Assembly: GCA_023379705.1 (NCBI GenBank)
Contig: JAMCPS010000083.1
Location: 1 to 35,634, forward strand
Reading direction: 5' to 3'
Length of the DNA stretch: 35,634 nt
Origin: Campylobacterota bacterium
GTDB lineage: Bacteria > Campylobacterota > Campylobacteria > Campylobacterales > Sulfurimonadaceae
Shown: positions 21,676 to 30,236 of the stretch, one piece after another
Layout of the letters: each line of letters starts with the position of its first letter
How positions within the stretch are numbered: the stretch's first letter is position 1
Notes under the pieces: model-generated
What the model was told of the DNA's origin: nothing
What the model saw: the letters and a program-made list of their open reading frames with translations, nothing else
The model's database searches: none
Made by a program: the position numbers and the translations under genes

Positions 21676-23043
21676 TTACACCGTCTTACTAAAAGTTTTA
21701 TCGCTCTTGGCGTGTACATGCATATAAGCATCAAACGCCATCGCAATATTTCGGATCAATAATGTTCCCGTAGGAGAACACTCTATACTAGCTGGGGTTA
21801 TCGTAACGAGCTCATCATTCACAAATGGTTTCAAAGCTTCCAAAGCATCGGCAAAATAGGTTGCAAACTTCACCTCAAACAAGGATTCGAAACGCCCAAT
21901 ATCGAGTTTAAAATTGCTCATAAGTTCCATAATGACATACTGACGAATGCGGTCATCTTCATTTAAAGCAACACCACGTTCAAAGGGAAGTTTTCCCGCA
22001 TCAATGGCTGATTCATACGCTTCCATCTCTTTAAAATTTTGCGCATAATAATCAGTTCCCTCACCTATCGAGGTCAAACCAACACCGACAAGATCTGCAC
22101 CGCCTTTGGTCGTATAACCTTGAAAATTACGGTGCAACTCTCCTTTTTCGATAGCCAAAAAGAGTTCATCCTGCGGCTTTGCAAAATGATCCATCCCGAT
22201 CATCTTATAGCCACATGATTCCATATAATCGATGGTATAGCGCATAATCGAAAGTTTTTCTGCAGGAGTCGGTAACGTTGTCTCATCGATTTTACGCATC
22301 GTCTTTTTGAGCCATGGGACATGCGCATAGTTAAACACGGCAAAACGGTCAGGGTCCAAGGACACAGAGAGTTCTAACGTCTTTTTGAACGTTTCCAAAC
22401 TCTGATACGGCAAGCCGTAGATCAGATCAACGTTAACACTCGTCATATTGTATTTTCGGGCTAAATCCATTGCCGCTTTGGTAATTTCATAGGGCTGGAC
22501 CCGGTGAACAGCGACTTGAACTCTTTCATCAAAATCCTGAATACCAAAACTTACCCGATTAAATCCGGCATCACTCATCACCTTCATCTGTGCTTCATCA
22601 ATGTGCCGTGGATCAATCTCACAGCTGATCTCAGCATCACTGACGAAGTTTTTAAAATGGCTTTTGATCGCCGTAATGATACGATTCAACTGATGTGCAT
22701 CAAAAAATGTAGGGGTGCCTCCGCCAAAATGTAACTGAATAACAGGGCGAGAGGTGTCAATGTGCTGACTCAATATTTCCATTTCACGTAACAAATAATC
22801 GATGTAGCGCTCTTTTTTATCCTCTTTTGAGGTAAAGACGACATTACAGCCGCAAAAGTAACAGGCGTTTTTACAAAAAGGGAGATGAAAATAAAGTGAC
22901 AAAGAGCTCTTTGGACTTTGAGCATGCAATTTGGCTAAATACGCCTCATACCCGAAGGCATCGTTAAACTCTAATGCCGTTGGATAACTCGTGTAGCGTG
23001 GGCCAGGTTTGGAATATTGGGTAAATTTATCAAAATCAAACAT
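21676..23043 (-). CDS. hemN: Oxygen-independent coproporphyrinogen III dehydrogenase
   Basis: 455 residues, full length for HemN. The radical-SAM cluster motif is CKNACYFC (Cys57, Cys61, Cys64) followed by Cys66, as in genuine HemN. LHFGGGTPTF, the GFNRVSFGIQDFD block and VNVDLIYGLPYQ are SAM-binding elements. The C-terminal part contains GMDHFAKP and GYTTKGGADLVGVGLTSI, which separate HemN from HemW. The enzyme decarboxylates coproporphyrinogen III to protoporphyrinogen IX without oxygen. It leads a four-gene operon with a TATAAT (23081-23086, minus strand) upstream. Confidence 0.95.
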   Translation of the reverse strand: MFDFDKFTQYSKPGPRYTSYPTALEFNDAFGYEAYLAKLHAQSPKSSLSLYFHLPFCKNACYFCGCNVVFTSKEDKKERYIDYLLREMEILSQHIDTSRPVIQLHFGGGTPTFFDAHQLNRIITAIKSHFKNFVSDAEISCEIDPRHIDEAQMKVMSDAGFNRVSFGIQDFDERVQVAVHRVQPYEITKAAMDLARKYNMTSVNVDLIYGLPYQSLETFKKTLELSVSLDPDRFAVFNYAHVPWLKKTMRKIDETTLPTPAEKLSIMRYTIDYMESCGYKMIGMDHFAKPQDELFLAIEKGELHRNFQGYTTKGGADLVGVGLTSIGEGTDYYAQNFKEMEAYESAIDAGKLPFERGVALNEDDRIRQYVIMELMSNFKLDIGRFESLFEVKFATYFADALEALKPFVNDELVTITPASIECSPTGTLLIRNIAMAFDAYMHVHAKSDKTFSKTV

Positions 23044-23080
23044 GTTCGTCCTAATGCAAAGTGCCTAGTTTAGTTATGCG

Positions 23081-23086
23081 ATTATA
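23081..23086 (-). promoter_or_regulatory. Candidate -10 box of the hemN operon
   Basis: TATAAT on the minus strand, about 38 bases before the hemN ATG, in GGTATAATCGC. No -35 is evident. The divergent response-regulator promoter lies 30 bases away, so the two share a 112-base control region. Confidence 0.5.
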
Positions 23087-23114
23087 CCGCTTTGGCTTGA
23101 ATATCGCCTAAATA

Positions 23115-23123
23115 TGCTAGAAT
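23115..23123 (+). promoter_or_regulatory. Extended -10 promoter of the response-regulator gene
   Basis: TGC-TAGAAT, 32 bases before the ATG at 23156. A weak AAGAG ribosome site lies at about 23146-23150. The expected start of transcription is near 23130. Confidence 0.45.
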
Positions 23124-23155
23124 AATCAAAATCTAAAGTTCCAATAAGAGATGCC

Positions 23156-23905
23156 ATGTCCTCTACAAAAGTTTTGATTATCGAAGATGATGATGTTACC
23201 GCCCTCAATCTTAAAATGTCGCTGGAAAAACAAGGCTATGAAGTCATTGCTTTAGCAGATAACAGTGTAAGTTCTCTCAATAAAATAAAAGTCTATAATC
23301 CAGATATTGTCCTCATTGATATAGCATTGGAAAGCAATGATGACGGTATAGAAATTGCCCGTTTTATTCGTGATAAAATGCCCCGCCCTTTCATTTTTCT
23401 AACTGCACACAGTGATTCTTCAATGCTGATTAAGGCAAAACAAACGGAACCGTATGGTTACATTGTCAAGCCGTTTGACCCCATTAATCTCCACACCACA
23501 ATCCAAATGGCATTGCATAGATTTAAAGAAGAACAAAAAAGAATTTCTAATTTCAATGATATGAAAGTAACACAAGCTCATCTTGAAAAGCTCCTCTATG
23601 CCAAAAAACTTTCTGATCAACCTATTATCGAGTTTGGTGACGGATATCATCATGACATATCCATGGGTGAAACTTTTTATAATAATGAAAAAATAAAACT
23701 GACAAAAAAAGAAAATGCTTTTATCACATTGATGGTGGCACAATTGGGGAGTGTTGTCGATTTCGAACAGGCAACTAACTACGTATGGGACGAAGGTGGA
23801 GCAACAGACAACAGTGTACGAACGCTTGTTTGGCGTCTACGAAATAAACTTCCCACAGATGTGATTAAAAATGCATCCGGTATAGGATATTATCTCGAAG
23901 AATAG
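23156..23905 (+). CDS. Response regulator with receiver and winged-helix output domains
   Basis: 249 residues. Receiver domain 1-125 with Glu10-Asp11-Asp12, phospho-acceptor Asp55 (IVLIDIALESNDDG), Thr in IFLTAHSD and Lys in YIVKPFDP. A linker of about 35 helical residues (FKEEQKRISNFNDMKVTQ) separates it from a short winged helix (about 170-249) with IKLTKKENAFITLMVAQ and NSVRTLVWRLRNKLP ending GIGYYLEE. No kinase is in the same direction. The convergent hybrid kinase overlaps its 3' end by 16 bases and is the obvious candidate partner. Confidence 0.9.
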   Translation: MSSTKVLIIEDDDVTALNLKMSLEKQGYEVIALADNSVSSLNKIKVYNPDIVLIDIALESNDDGIEIARFIRDKMPRPFIFLTAHSDSSMLIKAKQTEPYGYIVKPFDPINLHTTIQMALHRFKEEQKRISNFNDMKVTQAHLEKLLYAKKLSDQPIIEFGDGYHHDISMGETFYNNEKIKLTKKENAFITLMVAQLGSVVDFEQATNYVWDEGGATDNSVRTLVWRLRNKLPTDVIKNASGIGYYLEE

Positions 23906-25809
23906 AGCTTCTCATATGCCTCTTCGAATTCAATGTATGCCTCTTTAAAATCAAATAAAGTCTCTTCTTCTCTCGCTGATTTTTCTATTACTGCCGCCAG
24001 CTTTGAAAACTCTTCATAGCGAAAATTTGCACTGGAACCCTTGATTGAATGAGCGATCTTCGCTATTGATTTATAATCAAGATTCACAATCACTTCTTTC
24101 AATTCAGGAAGGATATTTTTCATTTTTGTGTGAAATAAATCCAGCAATTGACGTATTTGCTCATCGTCTAACATAAGCGCTTGTTTTAATCGTTCAATTT
24201 CTGCTGTGCTCTTTACTTCTTTTTTTTCGCTCTCTTCCGTAAATTTGTACTTTGTAAAATAACGTTCAAAAAGTTCTTCCATCTCTTTTAATACAATCGG
24301 TTTTCCCAAAAATGCATCGTAACCATGTTCAAAAGCCCTCTCTCTTGAACCTTTTAATACATTGGCCGTCAATGAAACAATGGGTGTATGGATGCGATGA
24401 TGCTCTTTTTCAAATGCCATAATTTTTTCTGTTGCATCATAGCCGTTCATAATCGGCATCTGCTCATCCATCAAGATAAGATCATAGTTATTTTTCATAG
24501 CGGCATCACACGCGTCTACCCCATTGGATACAATCGTCACTGAAAATCCGTAACGTTCCAAAACCATCCGAATCAGTTCTTTATTGGGTTCATTGTCTTC
24601 TGCTACCAATATTTTTCCGTCATAGCAATTTGAACATTTTTTGGCTACTTTTGGCTCACACAATTCCTGTGAGGAGACTTCAACGGGAAGGGTAACAACA
24701 AATAAGCTTCCCCAGCCAATATTTGATTCAAGAGTAATTTCTCCCCCCATTTGCATCGCCAATTGTTTGCAAATGGAAAGTCCAAGACCACTGCCCCCTA
24801 CTCCCAGTTTCGTCCCCTCTTGAGCCTGATAAAAAGGGTTGAAAATACGTTCATGGTCTTCTTTGGCAATTCCCGAACCAAAATCTCGAACATTCATAAT
24901 AAGCTTTGAGTCAACCACGTCAACATTCACATCAATCGAACGTTTAGGCTGGCTAAATTTAATGGCATTGCTCAAAAGATTTCCAAGTATTTGTTGAATT
25001 CGAAAAGAATCGGCAAATATACAGTGCGGGATCGCTTCATTAATCGTGTAGTTGATGGTGATGGCTTTTACACTTGCACTGGGGACAAAAAGTTCCAATG
25101 TATTGGATATTTGTTCATGAATATTAAATACCTGCGGATCAATCGCAAATTCGCCACTTCGCAGTTTGCTAAAATCGAGTATATCATTAATGATATGGAG
25201 TAGATTTTCACCGCTTTGAGCAATAATATCAAGATATTTTTGATGAACAGACCCTAAGTCTTCCCCCTTAAGCAACGAAACAAATCCTAAAATTGCATTG
25301 AGCGGGGTGCGAATTTCATGGGACATATTGGAGAGAAAATATTCTTTTGCCTTACCTGCTTCGATTGCTTCTTGCTCTTTTTGATAAATCGTATCGGTGT
25401 AAAGTTCAAGCACACCTGCAAAATTCCGATCAAAAAGATAGCTTATTGTTTCGAAAATAACCTGTGTATTTATCCCAATTGTGTACGTTGCCTTGATCAC
25501 ACTGCGCTTCAAATTCGTACAAAGGATAAAAAGCTCGTCTGAACGGATCTCCTTGTTCTTTAAATACTCAATAAGCTCTGCCATTACCGGACATTTCCCA
25601 AGTTCTACCTCTCCGGATACAACGCCGATAAAATAGTCAAAAACGTAAGTGGCATAATGACTGTAAAAAAACTCCCTATCAATGTCATGACGCTGCAAGA
25701 TTACCGAGCACTGCTCTTCATTGATCCACTGATTCAAGATCTCATTTTTAGTCGCTATCAATAATCCCTTAGCCTGCTGTAGTGCTGATAAGTTGGGTAT
25801 GTTCATCAC
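23890..25809 (-). CDS. Cytoplasmic hybrid histidine kinase (HisKA-HATPase-REC-Hpt)
   Basis: 639 residues with no membrane segment. Residues 1-150 form a helical N-terminal sensor region that I cannot name with certainty; NEILNQWINEEQ resembles RsbRD-type N-termini. The kinase core has His164 (NMSHEIRTPLNAI), Asn277/Asn281 (NLLSNAIKFS), and the G-boxes DFGSGI and GSGLGLSI. The receiver domain (398-520) has Asp448 (LILMDEQMP), and the C-terminal Hpt domain has His587 (IAHSIKGSS). A full phosphorelay is thus in one protein. The start is GTG 25809 or ATG 25806, 6-9 bases after the stop of the 55-aa gene, so coupling to the SQR operon is likely. Confidence 0.92.
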   Translation of the reverse strand: MMNIPNLSALQQAKGLLIATKNEILNQWINEEQCSVILQRHDIDREFFYSHYATYVFDYFIGVVSGEVELGKCPVMAELIEYLKNKEIRSDELFILCTNLKRSVIKATYTIGINTQVIFETISYLFDRNFAGVLELYTDTIYQKEQEAIEAGKAKEYFLSNMSHEIRTPLNAILGFVSLLKGEDLGSVHQKYLDIIAQSGENLLHIINDILDFSKLRSGEFAIDPQVFNIHEQISNTLELFVPSASVKAITINYTINEAIPHCIFADSFRIQQILGNLLSNAIKFSQPKRSIDVNVDVVDSKLIMNVRDFGSGIAKEDHERIFNPFYQAQEGTKLGVGGSGLGLSICKQLAMQMGGEITLESNIGWGSLFVVTLPVEVSSQELCEPKVAKKCSNCYDGKILVAEDNEPNKELIRMVLERYGFSVTIVSNGVDACDAAMKNNYDLILMDEQMPIMNGYDATEKIMAFEKEHHRIHTPIVSLTANVLKGSRERAFEHGYDAFLGKPIVLKEMEELFERYFTKYKFTEESEKKEVKSTAEIERLKQALMLDDEQIRQLLDLFHTKMKNILPELKEVIVNLDYKSIAKIAHSIKGSSANFRYEEFSKLAAVIEKSAREEETLFDFKEAYIEFEEAYEKLYSSR

Positions 25810-25815
25810 GGTATC

Positions 25816-25983
25816 TTAATGACTTTTGCTCACTACGATAAGCATCTTAATATTAAGTACTATAAAACGAATAAACTGCCAAATCTTACAGGTACGCAGA
25901 TACCGCGCCATCTTTCCAGGAATCATAGAATTATTGAATTGGTCATTTTTAGAAAAATTGAACTCTTCAGGTTTTATCGCCAT
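25816..25983 (-). CDS. Small basic protein between SQR and the hybrid kinase, 55 aa
   Basis: ATG at 25983 preceded by AAGG with 7 bases spacing, stop TAA at 25818-25816. The protein starts MAIKPEEFNFSKND and continues GKMARYLRTCKIWQFIRFIV, then LNIKMLIVVSKSH. It is basic, with one Cys and an amphipathic helix rich in Arg, Ile, Phe and Trp; a peripheral membrane association is plausible. The gene is 33 bases downstream of SQR and 6 bases upstream of the hybrid kinase. Ribosome site, spacing and composition support a real gene. I recognise no family. The plus-strand frames across the same bases have no comparable signals. Confidence 0.7.
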   Translation of the reverse strand: MAIKPEEFNFSKNDQFNNSMIPGKMARYLRTCKIWQFIRFIVLNIKMLIVVSKSH

Positions 25984-26016
25984 TTTTTTTCCTTTTTTAC
26001 TATTTTTATAAAATTC

Positions 26017-27486
26017 TCACTCAGGAATAACTTTCCAAAATGGTTTGAGTTTCGCTTTGTATATAAACATATAGTGAAGAATATGTTTAATCCAATGACC
26101 GGCTAAACCGATCTCACCAAATGTATAGTCCGTATCACGTCCCGTTCCAGGATATTTCTCAAAATCTTGCACAACAGGATAAACCGTCATAGCCGCCGCC
26201 GTTCCATCCAGCCAACCTTTTCCGGCCGATGCAACACATGCCGCACCCATATGGGCCATCGATGCTTCGTGCAAGTGGGCATCTGAACCTTTGGTGATCA
26301 AATCACACACGCTGCGAGCAACCGCTTTACCGATAATACCGCTTGGCATTCCTGTACGTGGAGGTGTCGGATTGATCACCGTACCATTAGGCGATTTAGC
26401 AGGTTTGGAGATGATATGTGGAGGGGCGAACGCAATTCCAGCGGCAAAAAGATTTTTATAGGTTGGATTTTGATACGTTTTAGGCCAATCAGATGCTTTC
26501 CACTCGCTGTACGGTTTGACTGTATAATCGGCATCGACTTTCATAAATCCGTTTGGAGCGAACACCGTATCGGTAATATCCGCACCTGCTTTGTCATAAG
26601 CCTTCAAACCTACCCCTGCAAACGGTGGTATCAACATTGAAAAGTCAAATGTTTCTTCACCCATAGAGCCATCCAGAAGCTCATAAGAGACTTTCCCTTT
26701 TTCTACTTTGTTTACGTGTGCACCGGTAATATAATTAACACCGCGCTCTGCAAACAAAGATTCCGTAAAGATGCGGCTGCTAACAACATATCCGCCTACT
26801 TTCATATGCAATCCGCCCATCCCGAAATCACCCATAAAAGACTCATTGGATATCCATTGAATATCGGCCATATCGCGTAGACCCGCTTTGCAAATTTCAT
26901 GCTCAACATTGAAAATATATTCAAATGCGGCACCCTGACACGTACACATCCCATGTCCCGTGCCAATAAGGATCTTTTGACGCTCACCCGCTCTCATTTT
27001 TGCCATACATTTTGCAAACTCTTGCGCCGCATGAACCGCATGGTCTGCCGTACAGACGGAAACGGTATGCTCTCCCAGCTGGGACCCTTCTCCTAAGCCT
27101 GGCGTTGCCCCAAAATTGAGTTTTGGTCCCGTAGCGTTGATGAGATAATCATACGTAATCTCTTCGAACTGACCTTCTTTACCCTGTCCTGTGTATTCAA
27201 TGCTCACAAACGGCTTGTCACTGCTTTGACTGCCTTGCGGGTTTAAACTGACCGCTTTGGCTTGTTTGTAGGTAATACCCGCTTTCGCATAAACAGGGGC
27301 CAGATCAAAGGTAACCTCTTCTTTGGTCATCTCACCGACACCCACCCAAATATTGGAGGGGATCCAGTTCCATTTTGCATTGGGAGTAACAACGATGACC
27401 TCATGATCACGGCCAAGCCAATCCGCTGCAAAGGTTGCCGCTGTGTGCCCTGCTACTCCACCGCCTAAAACTACCAATCTAGCCAT
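26017..27486 (-). CDS. Sulfide:quinone oxidoreductase-family flavoprotein
   Basis: 489 residues. The N-terminal FAD motif is LVVLGGGVAGHTAA, and DYLINATGPKLNFG and NLFAAGIAF are the further FAD contacts of the SQR/FCSD family. Candidate redox cysteines are Cys145 (VSVCTADHA), Cys181/Cys183 (GMCTCQGAA) and Cys417 (GAACVAS). The C-terminus (GHWIKHILHYMFIYKAKLKP) is an amphipathic helix that would hold it on the membrane. The enzyme should oxidise sulfide and reduce quinone, giving polysulfide. Length and insertions differ from the short type I SQR, so a type III/IV-like member is likely. A related role on another sulfur substrate cannot be excluded. Confidence 0.8.
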   Translation of the reverse strand: MARLVVLGGGVAGHTAATFAADWLGRDHEVIVVTPNAKWNWIPSNIWVGVGEMTKEEVTFDLAPVYAKAGITYKQAKAVSLNPQGSQSSDKPFVSIEYTGQGKEGQFEEITYDYLINATGPKLNFGATPGLGEGSQLGEHTVSVCTADHAVHAAQEFAKCMAKMRAGERQKILIGTGHGMCTCQGAAFEYIFNVEHEICKAGLRDMADIQWISNESFMGDFGMGGLHMKVGGYVVSSRIFTESLFAERGVNYITGAHVNKVEKGKVSYELLDGSMGEETFDFSMLIPPFAGVGLKAYDKAGADITDTVFAPNGFMKVDADYTVKPYSEWKASDWPKTYQNPTYKNLFAAGIAFAPPHIISKPAKSPNGTVINPTPPRTGMPSGIIGKAVARSVCDLITKGSDAHLHEASMAHMGAACVASAGKGWLDGTAAAMTVYPVVQDFEKYPGTGRDTDYTFGEIGLAGHWIKHILHYMFIYKAKLKPFWKVIPE

Positions 27487-27520
27487 CTTGTCTCCTTAGG
27501 GAAAATCGTTTATATGATCG

Positions 27521-27526
27521 ATTATA
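27521..27526 (-). promoter_or_regulatory. Candidate -10 box of the SQR operon
   Basis: TATAAT on the minus strand in GGGCTATAATCGATC, 35 bases before the SQR ATG. A strong AAGGAG ribosome site (27492-27497) lies between. The position after the pepN stop (27549) means pepN is transcribed in the same direction upstream but SQR has its own promoter. Confidence 0.55.
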
Positions 27527-27548
27527 GCCCAAACCTATCAAAAACATA

Positions 27549-30152
27549 TCAATAATTTAAAACTTTACTCACGATTTCATTGACATTATTGGAGAGATTT
27601 GGATGATTTTTAATCCTCTCCAACGCACTTCCCATTTTCCCTTTTTGAATTGGGCAAAGTTTCTCATAACTTTTGAAGGCACCTGCAAGGCCGGAAGCTA
27701 TTTGAGGGTTAAAACCATCTACTTCGATGATTTTATCAGCAACAAAATCGTATCCGTTACCGCTTATTTCATGAAATGCGACTGGATTACGTGCAAAGGA
27801 TCCGATGAGAGCGCGAACCAAATTTGGAACTTTCTTATCAAATGCTTTATCTTCTTGCAATGCAATCACCCGTTGCAACGTCCCCTCACGTCGTGAAGAT
27901 GCCAAAAGGGAAAAATATTTGTTCATCACCAATGTATTGTCATCATGACGCTCGTAAAAATGTGCAAAAGCCTCTTTTGACAAATCGGGCGCATAATTTT
28001 CAAGCAAATCGAGCATTGCTAAACGATCTGTCATACTCTGAGATTCATCATAATAGCGTTTACACAAAGATGCACACACCTCATCACCCAAACTCATCCA
28101 CAACGAAAGCAACCGATTTTTAAGTGCCCGCTTCCCCATACTCATCGCGTCGATTGAACTGTTGCCAGGTTCATAGAGTTCATGAACTTGTCTCTCAATG
28201 CTCTTTGCAAAGCGGCTTGCAAGGGTCGCTTTTAATTTTTCAAGTGCCTGATGGATGGCTTGAACATCAATAACCTCTTGAAACTGCATCATCATCGATA
28301 ATGTCGGTAACTCTAAAAGCTGTGCTTTGTACATTCTCTCTATGGTGGTATCTTCGAGAATCTTTCCATACGCATTTACATATGCGACACTGGGCTCCTC
28401 TCCATCCATCATCGATTGCAGCGTTACTATGGCAAACTGCTGTGCCGCTTCATAACGGACAAATCCATCCGTATCGTAGGCCATCAAGAATGAGTAGTCG
28501 ATTTCACTGCACTCTATGCGTACGGGAGCACTAAAGTTACGGTTAAGTGATAGTTTCGGTGCTTCGCTGATATTTTCAAACACCAGATCGTTAACCTGCT
28601 TATCTATCCATACCACTCCATCACGCAAAATCATAGCATTGTCACTTTTAAGTTCATACTCACGACCCTTGGAATCCAAAAGTCCAATTCCAAAGGGCAT
28701 GGCATAAGGAAGCTGTTCTTGATTATGAACATTTTTGGGAACTTTTTGGGTGATACTAAGCGTAAGCGTCTGGGCTTTAGGGTCATAGTTGCTCGAGATA
28801 CAGAGTGTCGGCGTGCGCTCTTGGCAATACCACCGCTTGAACTGCGTCAAATCGATGGAGCTTTCTTGCTGCATTGCCCATAAGAATTCCTCTGTTCCTA
28901 CGGCTTGACCGTCAAAGTTTTCAAAATAACGATCCGTAGCACGGCGAAATCCCTCTACCCCTAAAAGCGTATGAAGCATCCGTATCACTTCAGCACCCTT
29001 CTCATAGACCGTGGCAGTGTAAAAGTTATTGATCTCAATGTACGAGGCCGGTTTAATCGGATGAGCCGTGGGACCCGCATCCTCAACATACTGACGTTCG
29101 CGCAGTGAGCGTACATCATCCAAACGCTGGATGAGCTGTGAGTTCATGTCCGCACTGAAACATTGATCTCTAAATACCGTCAGACCCTCTTTGAGCGTGA
29201 GTTCAAACCAGTTGCGGCACGTAATGCGGTTTCCCGTCCAGTTATGAAAATACTCATGAGCAATCACGCTCTCTATTCCCATAAAGTCCCCATCGGTTGC
29301 ACTGTGCTCATCGGCAAGAACATAGTGGGAGTTAAAAATATTCAGCCCCTTGTTCTCCATAGCCCCCATGTTAAAACTGTCAACCGCGACGATGTTATAG
29401 ACCTCCAAATCGTACTCACGCCCATATACCTCTTCATCCCACGTCATCGACTTTTTTAAGGACCTCATCGCGTGGTGGCACTTGTTCTCATTGCCCTTGT
29501 CACAATAGATCGCTAATGCCACCTCTTTGCCGCTCATCGTGACAAAGGTATCGTGAATGCTCCCCAAATCTCCTGCTACAAGAGCAAAGAGATAAGCAGG
29601 TTTAGGGATGGGATCTTCCCATACAGCGATGTGTTTGCCGTTTTCAAGTGTTGCCGTTCCGCGCAAATTTCCGTTGCTTAGTATTATGGGGCAATCTTTT
29701 GCAGAAGCGATAATCTTCGTTGTAAAACGCGTCATCACATCAGGACGATCTAGAAAATAGGTAATACGGCGAAACCCCTCAGGCTCGTTTTGAGTACACC
29801 AGATACCTCCTGAACGATACAATCCCTCCAATGCGGTATTTTCATCAGGATAGATACGGGTGATGACGCGTATACGCGCTTCTTCCATATCCATAGGGAT
29901 AATCAGGCCATCTTCTTGGAGTGTGTACATGCTCTCATCGTACAAAGCATCATTGACCCATAACAGTTCTAAATCCAACATCTCACCATCCAAGCGTATC
30001 TCTTTTGCCTGAGGATTTTGACGTCTGATTTCCATGATGTTATCCACACGCGTAGAACTGTTTTCAACAATAAATTCGAGCTGGCATGTCGTTATTGTAT
30101 AGTCGCTACGCTGGTAATCATTAAAAAATATCGTTTGAAGGGTACTCATCAT
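27549..30152 (-). CDS. pepN: Aminopeptidase N (M1 zinc metallopeptidase)
   Basis: 867 residues, matching bacterial PepN of the E. coli type. The substrate motif GAMENKG is at 263-269. The zinc site is HEYFHNW at 299-305 with the third ligand Glu322 (TLKEGLTVF). The C-terminal superhelical domain (about 550-867) is complete. The enzyme removes N-terminal residues from peptides in the cytoplasm. No signal peptide is present. The start may be either of two adjacent ATG codons at 30152/30149; 84 bases separate it from the divergent EAL-HDOD gene. Confidence 0.96.
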   Translation of the reverse strand: MMSTLQTIFFNDYQRSDYTITTCQLEFIVENSSTRVDNIMEIRRQNPQAKEIRLDGEMLDLELLWVNDALYDESMYTLQEDGLIIPMDMEEARIRVITRIYPDENTALEGLYRSGGIWCTQNEPEGFRRITYFLDRPDVMTRFTTKIIASAKDCPIILSNGNLRGTATLENGKHIAVWEDPIPKPAYLFALVAGDLGSIHDTFVTMSGKEVALAIYCDKGNENKCHHAMRSLKKSMTWDEEVYGREYDLEVYNIVAVDSFNMGAMENKGLNIFNSHYVLADEHSATDGDFMGIESVIAHEYFHNWTGNRITCRNWFELTLKEGLTVFRDQCFSADMNSQLIQRLDDVRSLRERQYVEDAGPTAHPIKPASYIEINNFYTATVYEKGAEVIRMLHTLLGVEGFRRATDRYFENFDGQAVGTEEFLWAMQQESSIDLTQFKRWYCQERTPTLCISSNYDPKAQTLTLSITQKVPKNVHNQEQLPYAMPFGIGLLDSKGREYELKSDNAMILRDGVVWIDKQVNDLVFENISEAPKLSLNRNFSAPVRIECSEIDYSFLMAYDTDGFVRYEAAQQFAIVTLQSMMDGEEPSVAYVNAYGKILEDTTIERMYKAQLLELPTLSMMMQFQEVIDVQAIHQALEKLKATLASRFAKSIERQVHELYEPGNSSIDAMSMGKRALKNRLLSLWMSLGDEVCASLCKRYYDESQSMTDRLAMLDLLENYAPDLSKEAFAHFYERHDDNTLVMNKYFSLLASSRREGTLQRVIALQEDKAFDKKVPNLVRALIGSFARNPVAFHEISGNGYDFVADKIIEVDGFNPQIASGLAGAFKSYEKLCPIQKGKMGSALERIKNHPNLSNNVNEIVSKVLNY

Positions 30153-30236
30153 AAACCTTAATTAGTCTTTTTGTAATAATAACGAAAATACGCTACACTT
30201 CACGCATTCAATTAATATTACAAAAAAGTTACACTT

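Noticed and set aside
25819-26106. Plus-strand reading frames downstream of the hybrid kinase start
   Set aside because: They lack ribosome sites and lie over the 55-aa minus-strand gene and the end of SQR, which have good signals.
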